Shown: positions 19,573 through 27,367 of the stretch, one piece after another
Numbering within the stretch: the stretch's first letter is position 1
Layout of the letters: each line of letters starts with the position of its first letter
From: Granulicella aggregans
GTDB taxonomy: Bacteria > Acidobacteriota > Terriglobia > Terriglobales > Acidobacteriaceae
Assembly (NCBI RefSeq): GCF_025685565.1
Contig: NZ_JAGSYE010000002.1
Coordinates: 124,001-188,000, forward strand
Direction of reading: 5' to 3'
Length of the DNA stretch: 64,000 nt
The notes under the pieces: model-generated
What the model saw: only the letters and a program-made list of their open reading frames with translations
Databases searched by the model: none
Told to the model about the DNA's origin: nothing
Made by a program: the position numbers and the translations under genes

Positions 19573-19668
19573 ACGCCTTGATAATGAGGCGTGATAGGCT
19601 GGACAACCCCTATCTTCCGTGTTGCAATCACAGTTCCAAGGCTCTGCATAGGGTTATCTCTATGCAAC
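19573..19668 (+). promoter_or_regulatory. candidate structured leader upstream of the EAL gene
   Basis: Three inverted repeats lie in sequence: ACGCCT/AGGCGT (19573-19578 with 19587-19592), directly abutting GATAGG/CCTATC (19593-19598 with 19609-19614), then TGCATA/TATGCA (19645-19650 with 19661-19666). A fourth pair, GTTGCA/TGCAAC (19621-19626 with 19663-19668), would compete with the third, which gives switch-like alternatives. The region ends 54 bases before the EAL start. Each stem is only 6 bp, so chance is possible, and no known riboswitch consensus was matched. Confidence 0.3.
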
Positions 19669-19722
19669 GCACAGATCCCAGCAGATCGGTCCTAAACGTC
19701 ACTTGAGTTTGGAAGGTGCTGA

Positions 19723-21330
19723 ATGCCCCTCGGGAAGTACAGACGTTTGTCGATCACTGGGCTCGCCCTCTTCGGGGCGTTCGTGGGAGCGGCCGGTGGC
19801 TACTGGCTCTGTCATCTGTCGCGGGTTCGGGCAGCCAATCTCGCTCTCTCCAGCTATGCTTCCGACCTCGCGAACCACGCCAACGACTATGGTGCGGAAC
19901 TCCGCGCCATCAAGATGGCTTTCAACCCCTCCGGCTTTCCTCTGTGCTCGCCCGAAGAGATCTCAAAGATGCGTGACCTCGCTTTCCGTTCGCTCCAGGT
20001 CAAGGACATCGGGCGGCTCCAGAACGACAAGCTGGTCTGTTCTGGTTGGCTTGGAAAACTCCCCAAACCCTGGATCATGCCGAAGCCCAGCATGACACTC
20101 CGCGACGGCTCCCTGGTCTACTCGGACATTCCTCTTGCCATCGCCGGCGATAGTCGCGGCGTCGTTCTGTCCCATATGGGAGTCGACGTTGTCCTTAGTC
20201 CGAAAGCATTCGATAGCTGGGACCGTCCCGGCATGCGGAATATGATTGTCATGGTCAACTTCGCCACGGGGCAGATCACCCACATCGCCGGCGACAACAT
20301 GCCCGTTGAACCGGCCCTGATACTCGCCGAAGGCCAAACTGAGATGGACGGCAAACTTTACTCCGCCCGCTGTTCCCGGCAGAACGCCCTATGCGCCGTG
20401 GCCGAGGAGCCGACTCAAGTCGCCTTGAGCGACACCAACTTGCTCCAGTTTGAGTACATCCTCATGGGGGCATTGGCTGGCTTTGGCCTTGGCCTGGCCA
20501 TCGCCCAGTTCTATCTGCAGCGCATTGGCCTCGCCCAGCAACTCCGCCGCGCCGTTCGCGATGGCACGCTCCGCCTCGTCTACCAGCCGCTCATCGAACT
20601 GCCCTCCGGTGCCTGTGCGGGCGCTGAGGCGCTTCTCCGCTGGTCCGACGACGAAGGAAACCCCATCGCACCCGACTTTTTCATCCGTATCGCCGAAGAG
20701 CGTGGTTTCATCAGCGAGATCACCGCCTTCGTCATCCGCCGGTCCATTCAGGAGGTCGGCGATATCCTCAGAAACCACCCTGAACTTACTCTCGGCCTCA
20801 ATATTGCCCCCGCCGATCTGCAGGGCGAAGCCCTTTTTCAACTCCTCGACCTTCACGTCCGGCAGGCTGATATCCGCCCTCGCCAGGTCGCTCTCGAAAT
20901 CACCGAGCGATCCACCGCCGATATCACTCAACTCCGCGAGGCCGTACTCCGCCTCCATATGGAGGGCTATCAGGTTCACATCGATGACTTCGGCACCGGC
21001 TACTCCAGCCTCGCCTATCTCCACGAACTGGCCGTAGACGCAATCAAAATCGACCGCGCCTTCACCCGCACGATCGGTACCGACGCAGTCACCGCCTCCA
21101 TCCTGCCCCAGATTCTCGCTCTTGCCGCATCCCTCCACGTTGAGGTTATCGTCGAGGGCGTTGAGACCGAAGAGCAGGCGAACTATCTCACCGCCACGGG
21201 CAGCGTGATGCAGGTCCAGGGTTGGTACTACGGCAAACCAGTCTCGGCAGACGAACTGCCTAAATATAAAGAAGACATGGCCCGCAGCACCGAGGCTGCT
21301 CTTTCTGGTTTGCAGTTACATGACCACTAA
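19723..21330 (+). CDS. membrane c-di-GMP phosphodiesterase with CSS-motif sensor and EAL domain
   Basis: A 535-residue protein that should hydrolyse cyclic di-GMP to pGpG. An N-terminal membrane helix (ITGLALFGAFVGAAGGYWL) and a second helix near 245-265 enclose a periplasmic CSS-motif domain. That domain has paired cysteines at C75 and C106 that can form a redox-sensitive disulfide, as in the PdeC family. The EAL domain (~275-525) carries GAEALLRW, the metal and catalytic motifs LNIAPAD, EITERS, IDDFGTGYSSL, AIKID and VEGVETEEQ. All key residues appear present, so it should be active. GGAAGG lies before the ATG. The kinase is divergent. Confidence 0.95.
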   Translation: MPLGKYRRLSITGLALFGAFVGAAGGYWLCHLSRVRAANLALSSYASDLANHANDYGAELRAIKMAFNPSGFPLCSPEEISKMRDLAFRSLQVKDIGRLQNDKLVCSGWLGKLPKPWIMPKPSMTLRDGSLVYSDIPLAIAGDSRGVVLSHMGVDVVLSPKAFDSWDRPGMRNMIVMVNFATGQITHIAGDNMPVEPALILAEGQTEMDGKLYSARCSRQNALCAVAEEPTQVALSDTNLLQFEYILMGALAGFGLGLAIAQFYLQRIGLAQQLRRAVRDGTLRLVYQPLIELPSGACAGAEALLRWSDDEGNPIAPDFFIRIAEERGFISEITAFVIRRSIQEVGDILRNHPELTLGLNIAPADLQGEALFQLLDLHVRQADIRPRQVALEITERSTADITQLREAVLRLHMEGYQVHIDDFGTGYSSLAYLHELAVDAIKIDRAFTRTIGTDAVTASILPQILALAASLHVEVIVEGVETEEQANYLTATGSVMQVQGWYYGKPVSADELPKYKEDMARSTEAALSGLQLHDH

Positions 21331-21341
21331 CCGAGCATAGC

Positions 21342-21593
21342 CTAGAGCCTGGGGCCCTCGCTGCGCTCCCACGGTCTCGGAGTTACAGGATCGTCCTGCC
21401 ACTTTTGCTGCCTTCCAAAGAAGAACATGATCCCGCCGAAGATCAGCATAGCCACGCCCCACCACAGGTTGAGGTTGATGCCCATGGACTTCTCGTAGAT
21501 TCCACTGTTCCGCGTGATCAGCCCATAGACCGACATCATCCCGCCCGTAATGAGGAAGATCAATCCTAGCGGTACGCGAATATCAAGTCCCAT
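21342..21593 (-). CDS. small two-helix membrane protein next to the symporter
   Basis: An 83-residue protein with two membrane segments: VPLGLIFLITGGMMSVYGLI and NLWWGVAMLIFGGIMFFFG. Its tail is polar. GGAGAG precedes the ATG. It lies 54 bases downstream of the sodium/solute symporter on the same strand and is probably cotranscribed. A helper-subunit role is an inference from the pairing. The family is not named here. Confidence 0.75.
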   Translation of the reverse strand: MGLDIRVPLGLIFLITGGMMSVYGLITRNSGIYEKSMGINLNLWWGVAMLIFGGIMFFFGRQQKWQDDPVTPRPWERSEGPRL

Positions 21594-21647
21594 CGAAACT
21601 CTCCAATTCTTATGAAGGCTGGACCTAAGTCCGAACCTAGGCCCAAA

Positions 21648-23459
21648 CTAAGCAAAGATGAGGTTCAGCGCCACCAGCAAGACGAGCACCCCGATGCCCA
21701 GCGTCGCTGGCTTCTGCCACCAACTCAGATGGGCCTCAACCGGCCTCGGCGTGAGCGAATAGACAAGTCCCACCAGCTCCGACTCCCGGCGCGGCTTCGT
21801 CACCAGGCTTACCACCACCGTCACGACAAAGTTCACGCTGAACGCAAAGATCGCCGTCCAGAAGTTCTGCGCCATGTCGCTCGGATAATGATGAAGCACC
21901 TTGATCCATCCGCCGTGAAGTCCGGCCAGAGCTCCGTCGGGAAGGGTGAGGCCGTGATGCACCAGCGCGGCTGCCGTTCCGGCGATCAAGCCCGTAAACG
22001 CTCCATGCCCGGTGGTCCGCTTCCAGAACATTCCCAGCAGGAAGGTCGCAAAAAGAGGCGCATTCACCAGCGAGAAGATCAATTGCAGAGCGTCCATGAT
22101 GTTGTTGAAGCCGGTCGCCGCGTAGGCCGCACCGATTGAGAGCAGGATTCCGCCAACCGTTGCCACTCGTCCCATCCAAAGATAGTGCGCGTCCGTGCCC
22201 CTTTTATTGATGTAGGCCTGGTAGATGTCATACGTCCAGACTGTGTTGAAGGCAGTGACGTTCCCAGCCATACCCGACATGAAGCTGGCGAGCAACGCGG
22301 TCAGACCCAACCCCAGGATTCCCGTGGGGAAGAAATGCAGCAGCATCACAGGGATGGCTAGATCGTAGTTGTAAACCGCGTTGCCGTCGGTATCGAACTC
22401 TTCCCGGCCACTGCGCGGGTCGGTCTTCACTGGAATCAGCCCATGCGGCCTACCCGGTCCTTCAGGCAATGCCTGGTGTGCAGCCGTCAGAGCCTGCGGA
22501 TGTTGTACCGGCATCGCCGCTGGCTGCGCCATGTGCGAGGTTACCGACACGGCGATCAATCCTGGCAGGATCACCAGAAACGGAAAGAACATCTTCGGGA
22601 TTGCTGCGATCAGCGGCACCTTGCGGGCTGACTCCTCGGAGTCAGCCGCCAGTGCTCGCTGGACCACGAGAAAGTCGGTGCACCAGTATCCGAAGCTCAG
22701 CACGAATCCGAGGCCCATCGCCAACCCAACCCACTCGACCCCCAGCGAATTCGTTGACGCGTGCTCCATACCGTGCCAGGAGCGCGTCATCGTGACCGGA
22801 AGGGTGTGCTTGATGCCCTGCCAGCCGCCGACATTCTTCAGACCAATCCAGACCAGCGGCGCGAAGGCCGCCACGATCAGGAAGAACTGCAGTACCTCGT
22901 TATAGATAGCGCTCGTCAGGCCGCCAAGAAAGATGTAGCCCAAAACGATCGCCGCAGAGAGAAGCACCGAGACATGAAAGATGTACTGGTCCGGGATGAT
23001 GCCGTGAAAGAGTCCCAGCGTCTGGATCAGCAGCGCCATGGCGTACATGGAGATGCCCGAACTGAAGACCGTCATGATCGCGAACGTGAACGCGTTCACT
23101 GCCCGCGTCTTTTCGTCAAAACGCAGCCGTAGATACTCCGGGACGCTCCGCGCCTTGGAACCGTAGTAGAACGGCATCATGAAGACGCCGACGAAGACCA
23201 TCGCTGGAATCGCGCCGATCCAGTAAAAGTGGCTGGTTACGATGCCGTACTTCGCACCCGAGGCACCCATGCCAATCACTTCCTGGGCTCCCAGATTCGC
23301 CGAGATAAACGCCAGTCCGCAGACCCACGCCGGAATCGACCGGCCGGCCAGGAAAAAATCGTTGCTCGTCCTCATGTAGCGCTTCAGCGCGAAGCCGATG
23401 CCGAGAACGAAGACGAAGTAGACCAGCATGATCAGCCAGTCGATGTAAGAGAGGTTCAC
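21648..23459 (-). CDS. sodium:solute symporter (SSS family)
   Basis: Na+-driven uptake carrier of about 603 residues and 13-15 membrane helices. The GTG at 23459 with AAGGGA upstream fits best and yields VNLSYIDWLIMLVYFVFVLG at the N-terminus; the longer open frame to 23564 adds non-membrane residues. Family motifs are NDFFLAGRSIPAWVCGLAFISANLGAQE (split here by residue class), YYGSKARSVPEYLRLRF and AFNTVWTYDIYQAYIN. The C-terminal FSLVNAPLFATFLLGMFWKR is typical of SGLT-like sugar transporters. A large loop (about 340-400) is Pro/His-rich. The likely substrate is a sugar or related solute; which one is open. Confidence 0.88.
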   Translation of the reverse strand: MNLSYIDWLIMLVYFVFVLGIGFALKRYMRTSNDFFLAGRSIPAWVCGLAFISANLGAQEVIGMGASGAKYGIVTSHFYWIGAIPAMVFVGVFMMPFYYGSKARSVPEYLRLRFDEKTRAVNAFTFAIMTVFSSGISMYAMALLIQTLGLFHGIIPDQYIFHVSVLLSAAIVLGYIFLGGLTSAIYNEVLQFFLIVAAFAPLVWIGLKNVGGWQGIKHTLPVTMTRSWHGMEHASTNSLGVEWVGLAMGLGFVLSFGYWCTDFLVVQRALAADSEESARKVPLIAAIPKMFFPFLVILPGLIAVSVTSHMAQPAAMPVQHPQALTAAHQALPEGPGRPHGLIPVKTDPRSGREEFDTDGNAVYNYDLAIPVMLLHFFPTGILGLGLTALLASFMSGMAGNVTAFNTVWTYDIYQAYINKRGTDAHYLWMGRVATVGGILLSIGAAYAATGFNNIMDALQLIFSLVNAPLFATFLLGMFWKRTTGHGAFTGLIAGTAAALVHHGLTLPDGALAGLHGGWIKVLHHYPSDMAQNFWTAIFAFSVNFVVTVVVSLVTKPRRESELVGLVYSLTPRPVEAHLSWWQKPATLGIGVLVLLVALNLIFA

Positions 23460-23649
23460 GGTTTCCCTTAAGTGATTCAGTGGTAATTCGTTGCGGCCGC
23501 AGGCTTCCCCACGCGGCACCTGAAAACATAGCCTCGCAGCAGGGAAAACTGCCACTTGAACCATGATACGTGTAGCGACCGCTATATCCCTCGAGACCGC
23601 ACCACTCTGGCGATAGATTTTCTGTGATCAGAAGACACCCCAATCCGAG

Positions 23650-24150
23650 TTGTGTGCATCAAATCGTTTTGAACTTTGCCCGATTTTGGTTGAAACACCC
23701 TATAACGAACAGCAACCGTCCCCAGAGCCTCTTCATTTGACGACGACACCGGCACCGACCATCCTCCTCATCGATGACAACGCCATCCAGGCGGCGACCC
23801 GCCAGACCATCCTCAAGCGCGTTGGGTACTTTGTGATAGCGGTTCTCAGTCCGCAGCGTGCCCTCGAACAGTTGCGCGCCGGAGAGTTTGCCGCTGACAT
23901 TAGTCTTGTCATTACCGACCACGTCATGCCCGGCATGAATGGGTCGGCCTTCGTGGGGGCCTTGCGAGAGACCCATCCGAATCTTCCCGTTCTCGTTATC
24001 AGCGGCCTGATGGAGGCCGAAGCAGAGTATGCGGATCTCAATATCGTATTCCGCCTGAAACCGCTGCTTCCAGACAGCCTTTTGGCCACCGTTCATTCGA
24101 TGCTTCGGGGACCCAACGAGGGCGACGGCCCTGAACCCGCGGTGGTCTAG
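23650..24150 (+). CDS. single-domain response regulator (receiver only)
   Basis: A receiver domain with no output domain. It shows LLIDDN (acidic pair), the phosphoacceptor Asp in LVITDHVMPGMNG, the Ser of LVISGLME and the conserved Lys in FRLKPLLP, so it should be phosphorylatable. The N-terminal start is uncertain: the frame begins at a TTG at 23650 and includes about 35 residues of non-domain sequence. A TTG at 23737, just before the first strand, could be the true start. It is divergent from the symporter. No histidine kinase is near, so the phosphodonor is not evident. Confidence 0.8.
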   Translation: MCASNRFELCPILVETPYNEQQPSPEPLHLTTTPAPTILLIDDNAIQAATRQTILKRVGYFVIAVLSPQRALEQLRAGEFAADISLVITDHVMPGMNGSAFVGALRETHPNLPVLVISGLMEAEAEYADLNIVFRLKPLLPDSLLATVHSMLRGPNEGDGPEPAVV

Positions 24151-24295
24151 TTTCACCGATCTCAGAGGAATTGCTTGTTGACGTCCAACTTCCGATGGGG
24201 TTCCGCCTATATCGTGCGATTGACTGAAATCCGATAACCGGCATTCACATTGCCGATTCCCGCTCCAGTTGAGAGAATTACGCTGGAGCCAAAAA

Positions 24296-26377
24296 ATGAC
24301 GTCGCACCCTATGCCGGAGTTCGGGAGCTTTTCGCTCCTCCTCGCGCTCGTCCTCAGTGCCTATACCCTGGTCTTCGGGGCAATCGCACTCCTCCGCTCC
24401 TCCGCGACCCAACGCATAGACTCCGCCAGCCGCCTGGGTGAGACCGCCCGCCGCGCCGGCATTGGCAGCTTCATTGCGATGACCTGCGCCGCCTTCGCTC
24501 TGGTCTGGGCGTCCTACACCAACGACTACTCCGTCGCCTACATCATGCACCACACCAACCGGTCACTCGCCAGTTGGTACAAGTTCTCCGCCATTTGGTC
24601 GGGCCAGGAGGGTTCGCTCGTCCTCTGGGCTTGGCTGCTGACTACCTACGGCTTCGTCCTCCGTCTGCGCCATCGCACCGATGTCCGGCTCTTCGCCTTC
24701 GCCTCGACCATTCTCGCTGGCATCCAGGTCTTCTTCCTTCTTTTGCTGAACTTCGCCGCGCCGCCGTTCTCCATCCAACCCGGCCCGACGCCGCTCGATG
24801 GCAACGGTCTCAATCCCCTGCTGCAGTATCCCGAGATGGTCATCCATCCCCCGATGCTGTACCTCGGCTACGTCGGCTTCGCTGTCCCCTTCGCCTTTGC
24901 CCTCGGTGCTCTGATGATGCGCTACCCCGGCGAGAAGTGGATCCACATCACCCGCCGCTGGACGATGGTGACCTGGCTGTTCCTCACCTGCGGTATCTTC
25001 CTCGGAGCCCACTGGGCCTACTCCGTCCTCGGCTGGGGCGGCTACTGGGGATGGGATCCGGTCGAGAACGCTTCGCTGATGCCCTGGCTCACCGGCACCG
25101 CTTTCCTGCACTCCGTCATGATGCAGGAGAAGCGCGGCATGATGAAGAACTGGAACGTCTGGCTGATCTTCTCGACGTTCATGCTGACGATCCTGGGAAC
25201 GCTGCTCACCCGCTCCGGCCTCGTCAGCTCCGTTCATGCCTTCGCGCAGTCAAACATCGGAGACTGGTTCTATGGCTTCATCCTGATCGTCTTCGCCGTC
25301 TGCCTCTTCGCTTTCTTCAAAAACCGCGACCACCTGAAGTCCGAGAACAAGCTGGAGTCGCTCGTCTCACGTGAGTCCAGCTTCCTCTTCAATAACCTCG
25401 TCCTGCTGGTCGCCTGCTTCACCGTCCTCTGGGGCACGCTCTTCCCTGTTCTCTCCGAGTACGTCACCGGCTCCAAGGCCACCGTCAACGCGCCGTACTA
25501 CAACCGCGTCAACGTTCCCATCGGCCTCTTCCTCCTCTTTCTGACCGGGGTTGGGCCGCTCCTCGCCTGGCGTTCTACTTCCCTGCGTTCGATCCGCCGC
25601 AACTTCATCCTTCCCGGCGTCGCGACCGGCGTTACGGCAATCGTTCTGATGATCGCTGGCGTTCGCCCTTGGCTCGATGGCGACGATATGCACGCGACGA
25701 TCTTCTCGCTGGTAACCTTCTCGCTCGCCGCTGGAGTCATCACTGCGATCAGCAGCGAGTTCCTCCGCGGCGCAAACGTCGTCCGCACTCAGAGCGGCAA
25801 GAACCTCTTCGCCTCGACTCTTCAGCTCGTCCGCAAGAACACCCGCCGTTACGGTGGCTACGTCGTCCACTTCGGCATCGTCGTGATGTTCACAGGGATC
25901 GCCGGTGGGGCCTTCAACACCTCGCACGAGATGGAGATGAACTTCGGCGACTCCATCCAACTCGGCCCGTACCGCCTCGTTTGCCAGTCCTTCAGCCAGG
26001 AAAGCAACCCGAACTACGACACCGAGTTCGCCCTCCTCGACGTGTACAAGTACGGCAAGAAGATCACCCAGCTAGCGCCCGAGCATCGCTTCTATATTGC
26101 CAGCCAGCAGCCCTCAACCATCGTCGCCCTCCACTCGACGCTGCAGAGCGACCTCTACGTCATCTACGAAGGCAAGAACCCCGATACCGACCGCCCGATC
26201 ATCAAGGTCTTCCTGAACCCCTTGATCGCCTGGATCTGGATCGGCGTATTGATCGTGATCGCTGGAACCTTACTGGGCCTCGCCCCGAACCTCGCGCGCA
26301 ACGCCTTCAAGACACCCGTAACCTCGGAGCAGACGAATCCGTCTCAGCTTATGGAAGCTGAGGTTCATCATGTCTAG
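24296..26377 (+). CDS. ccmF: cytochrome c-type biogenesis protein CcmF (haem lyase)
   Basis: Core of the System I haem ligase that attaches haem to apocytochrome c. The ATG at 24296 with TGGAG upstream gives 693 residues; an in-frame TTG at 24269 is a less likely start. It has about 14-15 membrane helices. Visible features are the YKFSAIWSGQEGSLVLWAWL segment, HPPMLYLGYVGF with a haem-ligand-type His, and the tryptophan-rich WWD signature WGGYWGWDPVENASLMPWL. A periplasmic segment near the C-terminus precedes a last helix. It overlaps ccmH by 8 bases. ccmABCDE are not in the window. Confidence 0.95.
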   Translation: MTSHPMPEFGSFSLLLALVLSAYTLVFGAIALLRSSATQRIDSASRLGETARRAGIGSFIAMTCAAFALVWASYTNDYSVAYIMHHTNRSLASWYKFSAIWSGQEGSLVLWAWLLTTYGFVLRLRHRTDVRLFAFASTILAGIQVFFLLLLNFAAPPFSIQPGPTPLDGNGLNPLLQYPEMVIHPPMLYLGYVGFAVPFAFALGALMMRYPGEKWIHITRRWTMVTWLFLTCGIFLGAHWAYSVLGWGGYWGWDPVENASLMPWLTGTAFLHSVMMQEKRGMMKNWNVWLIFSTFMLTILGTLLTRSGLVSSVHAFAQSNIGDWFYGFILIVFAVCLFAFFKNRDHLKSENKLESLVSRESSFLFNNLVLLVACFTVLWGTLFPVLSEYVTGSKATVNAPYYNRVNVPIGLFLLFLTGVGPLLAWRSTSLRSIRRNFILPGVATGVTAIVLMIAGVRPWLDGDDMHATIFSLVTFSLAAGVITAISSEFLRGANVVRTQSGKNLFASTLQLVRKNTRRYGGYVVHFGIVVMFTGIAGGAFNTSHEMEMNFGDSIQLGPYRLVCQSFSQESNPNYDTEFALLDVYKYGKKITQLAPEHRFYIASQQPSTIVALHSTLQSDLYVIYEGKNPDTDRPIIKVFLNPLIAWIWIGVLIVIAGTLLGLAPNLARNAFKTPVTSEQTNPSQLMEAEVHHV

Positions 26378-26978
26378 ATTCCTCCCCAAAGAAGCGTCAT
26401 CTCGACCGAGCAACGCGAGTGGAGAGACCCCCGCATTTCGCCGTTACGCCGGCTTATTCAGCAGCCGTTTTCTGCAAGCCATCCTTATCGGCTGCCTCTC
26501 CATCGTGATGCTCGGCGCAGGAGATACAGCTGAGAAGCGTTTCGAGCGCGTCGGCCACAACATGATGTGCGCCTGCGGCTGCGGGCAAATCCTGCTCGAG
26601 TGCAACCATGTTGGCTGCCCCGACTCCGAGCGCATGCGCCACGAGTTACAGGCACAGATCTCCGGCAACGGCACTACTCCCGGAGATGGCTCCGCGGGAG
26701 GAGGCTTCGGCTCCGGCGGCTCCGACAAACAAATCCTCGACTGGTTCATCGCCAAGTACGGCGCGACCGTCCTCGCCGCTCCCCTTCGTGGCGGATTCGA
26801 TAATGTGGCTTGGATCACGCCCATCGCCCTCTTCCTTGCAGCGATTCTTGGCACAATCGTGATCATCCGAGTCTGGAAATCGCGCACGCAACAACGAGCG
26901 CCGCTCAAGATCAAAGGCATGACCACAGCCAGTACCGACGAGCTTCGCGAGCGTATTCGCCGGGAGACACTCTATTGA
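26370..26978 (+). CDS. ccmH: CcmH-type cytochrome c biogenesis protein
   Basis: A 202-residue redox protein that presents apocytochrome c thiols to CcmF. A signal or membrane helix (LQAILIGCLSIVMLGAG) is followed by a modified active site: C67, C69 and C71 in MCACGCGQ, then C78 and C83 in LLECNHVGC. This replaces the LRCxxC of proteobacterial CcmH. A Gly/Ser-rich loop, a helix (QILDWFIAKYGATVLAAP) and a second membrane helix (ALFLAAILGTIVIIRVW) follow. The ATG overlaps the end of ccmF. About 16 of the first 25 codons are contributed by a dispersed repeat (26395-26442); a later start is not obvious. Confidence 0.85.
   Translation: MSRFLPKEASSRPSNASGETPAFRRYAGLFSSRFLQAILIGCLSIVMLGAGDTAEKRFERVGHNMMCACGCGQILLECNHVGCPDSERMRHELQAQISGNGTTPGDGSAGGGFGSGGSDKQILDWFIAKYGATVLAAPLRGGFDNVAWITPIALFLAAILGTIVIIRVWKSRTQQRAPLKIKGMTTASTDELRERIRRETLY
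26395..26442 (+). repeat. dispersed repeat copy inside the ccmH N-terminal codons
   Basis: The bases cgtcatctcgaccgag through ccccgcatttcgcc resemble short intergenic repeats that I recall from Acidobacteriaceae genomes. The copy at 27288-27326 shares the cgtcat start and the ccccgcatttcgc end (13 identical bases). Here it is translated as roughly ASSRPSNASGETPAFRR, before the ccmH signal segment. Confidence 0.6.
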
Positions 26979-27268
26979 ACGGCCTCCTCCCCATCATCGT
27001 CCTCACTCTGGGCATCTTTGCTTACATGTTCTGGCCGGAGAAGAACCCCTTCGTCCAGCGTGACAAGACCCGCGCCGATTATCTCCGCGAACGCAAGGAT
27101 GTCATCTACGACAACTTGCGCGACCTAAACTTTGAGTACCTCGCCGGCAAGCATCCCGAGCCCGACTACGCCGAGCAGCGTGCTGCTCTCGAAGATGAAG
27201 CCGCACAGGTCGTCGCCGAACTCGAAGGCCTCTCGCCACCGCCTGCTAGACTTCGCAAGAATGCATAG
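26975..27268 (+). CDS. CcmI-like small membrane protein
   Basis: A 97-residue protein starting at TTG (26975), which overlaps the TGA of ccmH as TTGA, with GGGAGA upstream. It has one membrane helix (LLPIIVLTLGIFAYMFWP) and a charged coiled-coil-prone tail (RKDVIYDNLRDLNFEYLAG, then EQRAALEDEAAQVVAELE). The tail resembles the leucine-zipper-like loop of CcmI, the apocytochrome chaperone, but the TPR domain of CcmI is absent. Its position between ccmH and the next envelope gene supports a role in cytochrome c maturation. Confidence 0.7.
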   Translation: MNGLLPIIVLTLGIFAYMFWPEKNPFVQRDKTRADYLRERKDVIYDNLRDLNFEYLAGKHPEPDYAEQRAALEDEAAQVVAELEGLSPPPARLRKNA

Positions 27269-27287
27269 TCATCTGTGGTCGAGAGTG

Positions 27288-27326
27288 CCGTCATTCTGAG
27301 CGCAGCGAAGAATCCCCGCATTTCGC
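27288..27326 (+). repeat. dispersed intergenic repeat copy
   Basis: The bases ccgtcattctgagcgcagcg and then aagaatccccgcatttcgc form a short intergenic element. It shares its ends with the copy in ccmH about 900 bases upstream. It lies between the CcmI-like gene and the next gene. I know of similar sequences in other Acidobacteriaceae, but cannot verify the family here. Confidence 0.6.
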
Positions 27327-27367
27327 TTTTCCGTAGCCACCAAGAAAGTCCGGAACACAATCATCCT

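Noticed and set aside
19640..19722. c-di-GMP-I (GEMM) riboswitch
   Set aside because: 'acgcacag' and 'cctaaac' occur but the conserved GACGCAAAGCC-type core and tetraloop receptor are absent.
24178..24213. Promoter for ccmF (TTGACG then TATATC)
   Set aside because: Spacing between hexamers is 24 bases, too long for a sigma70-type promoter.
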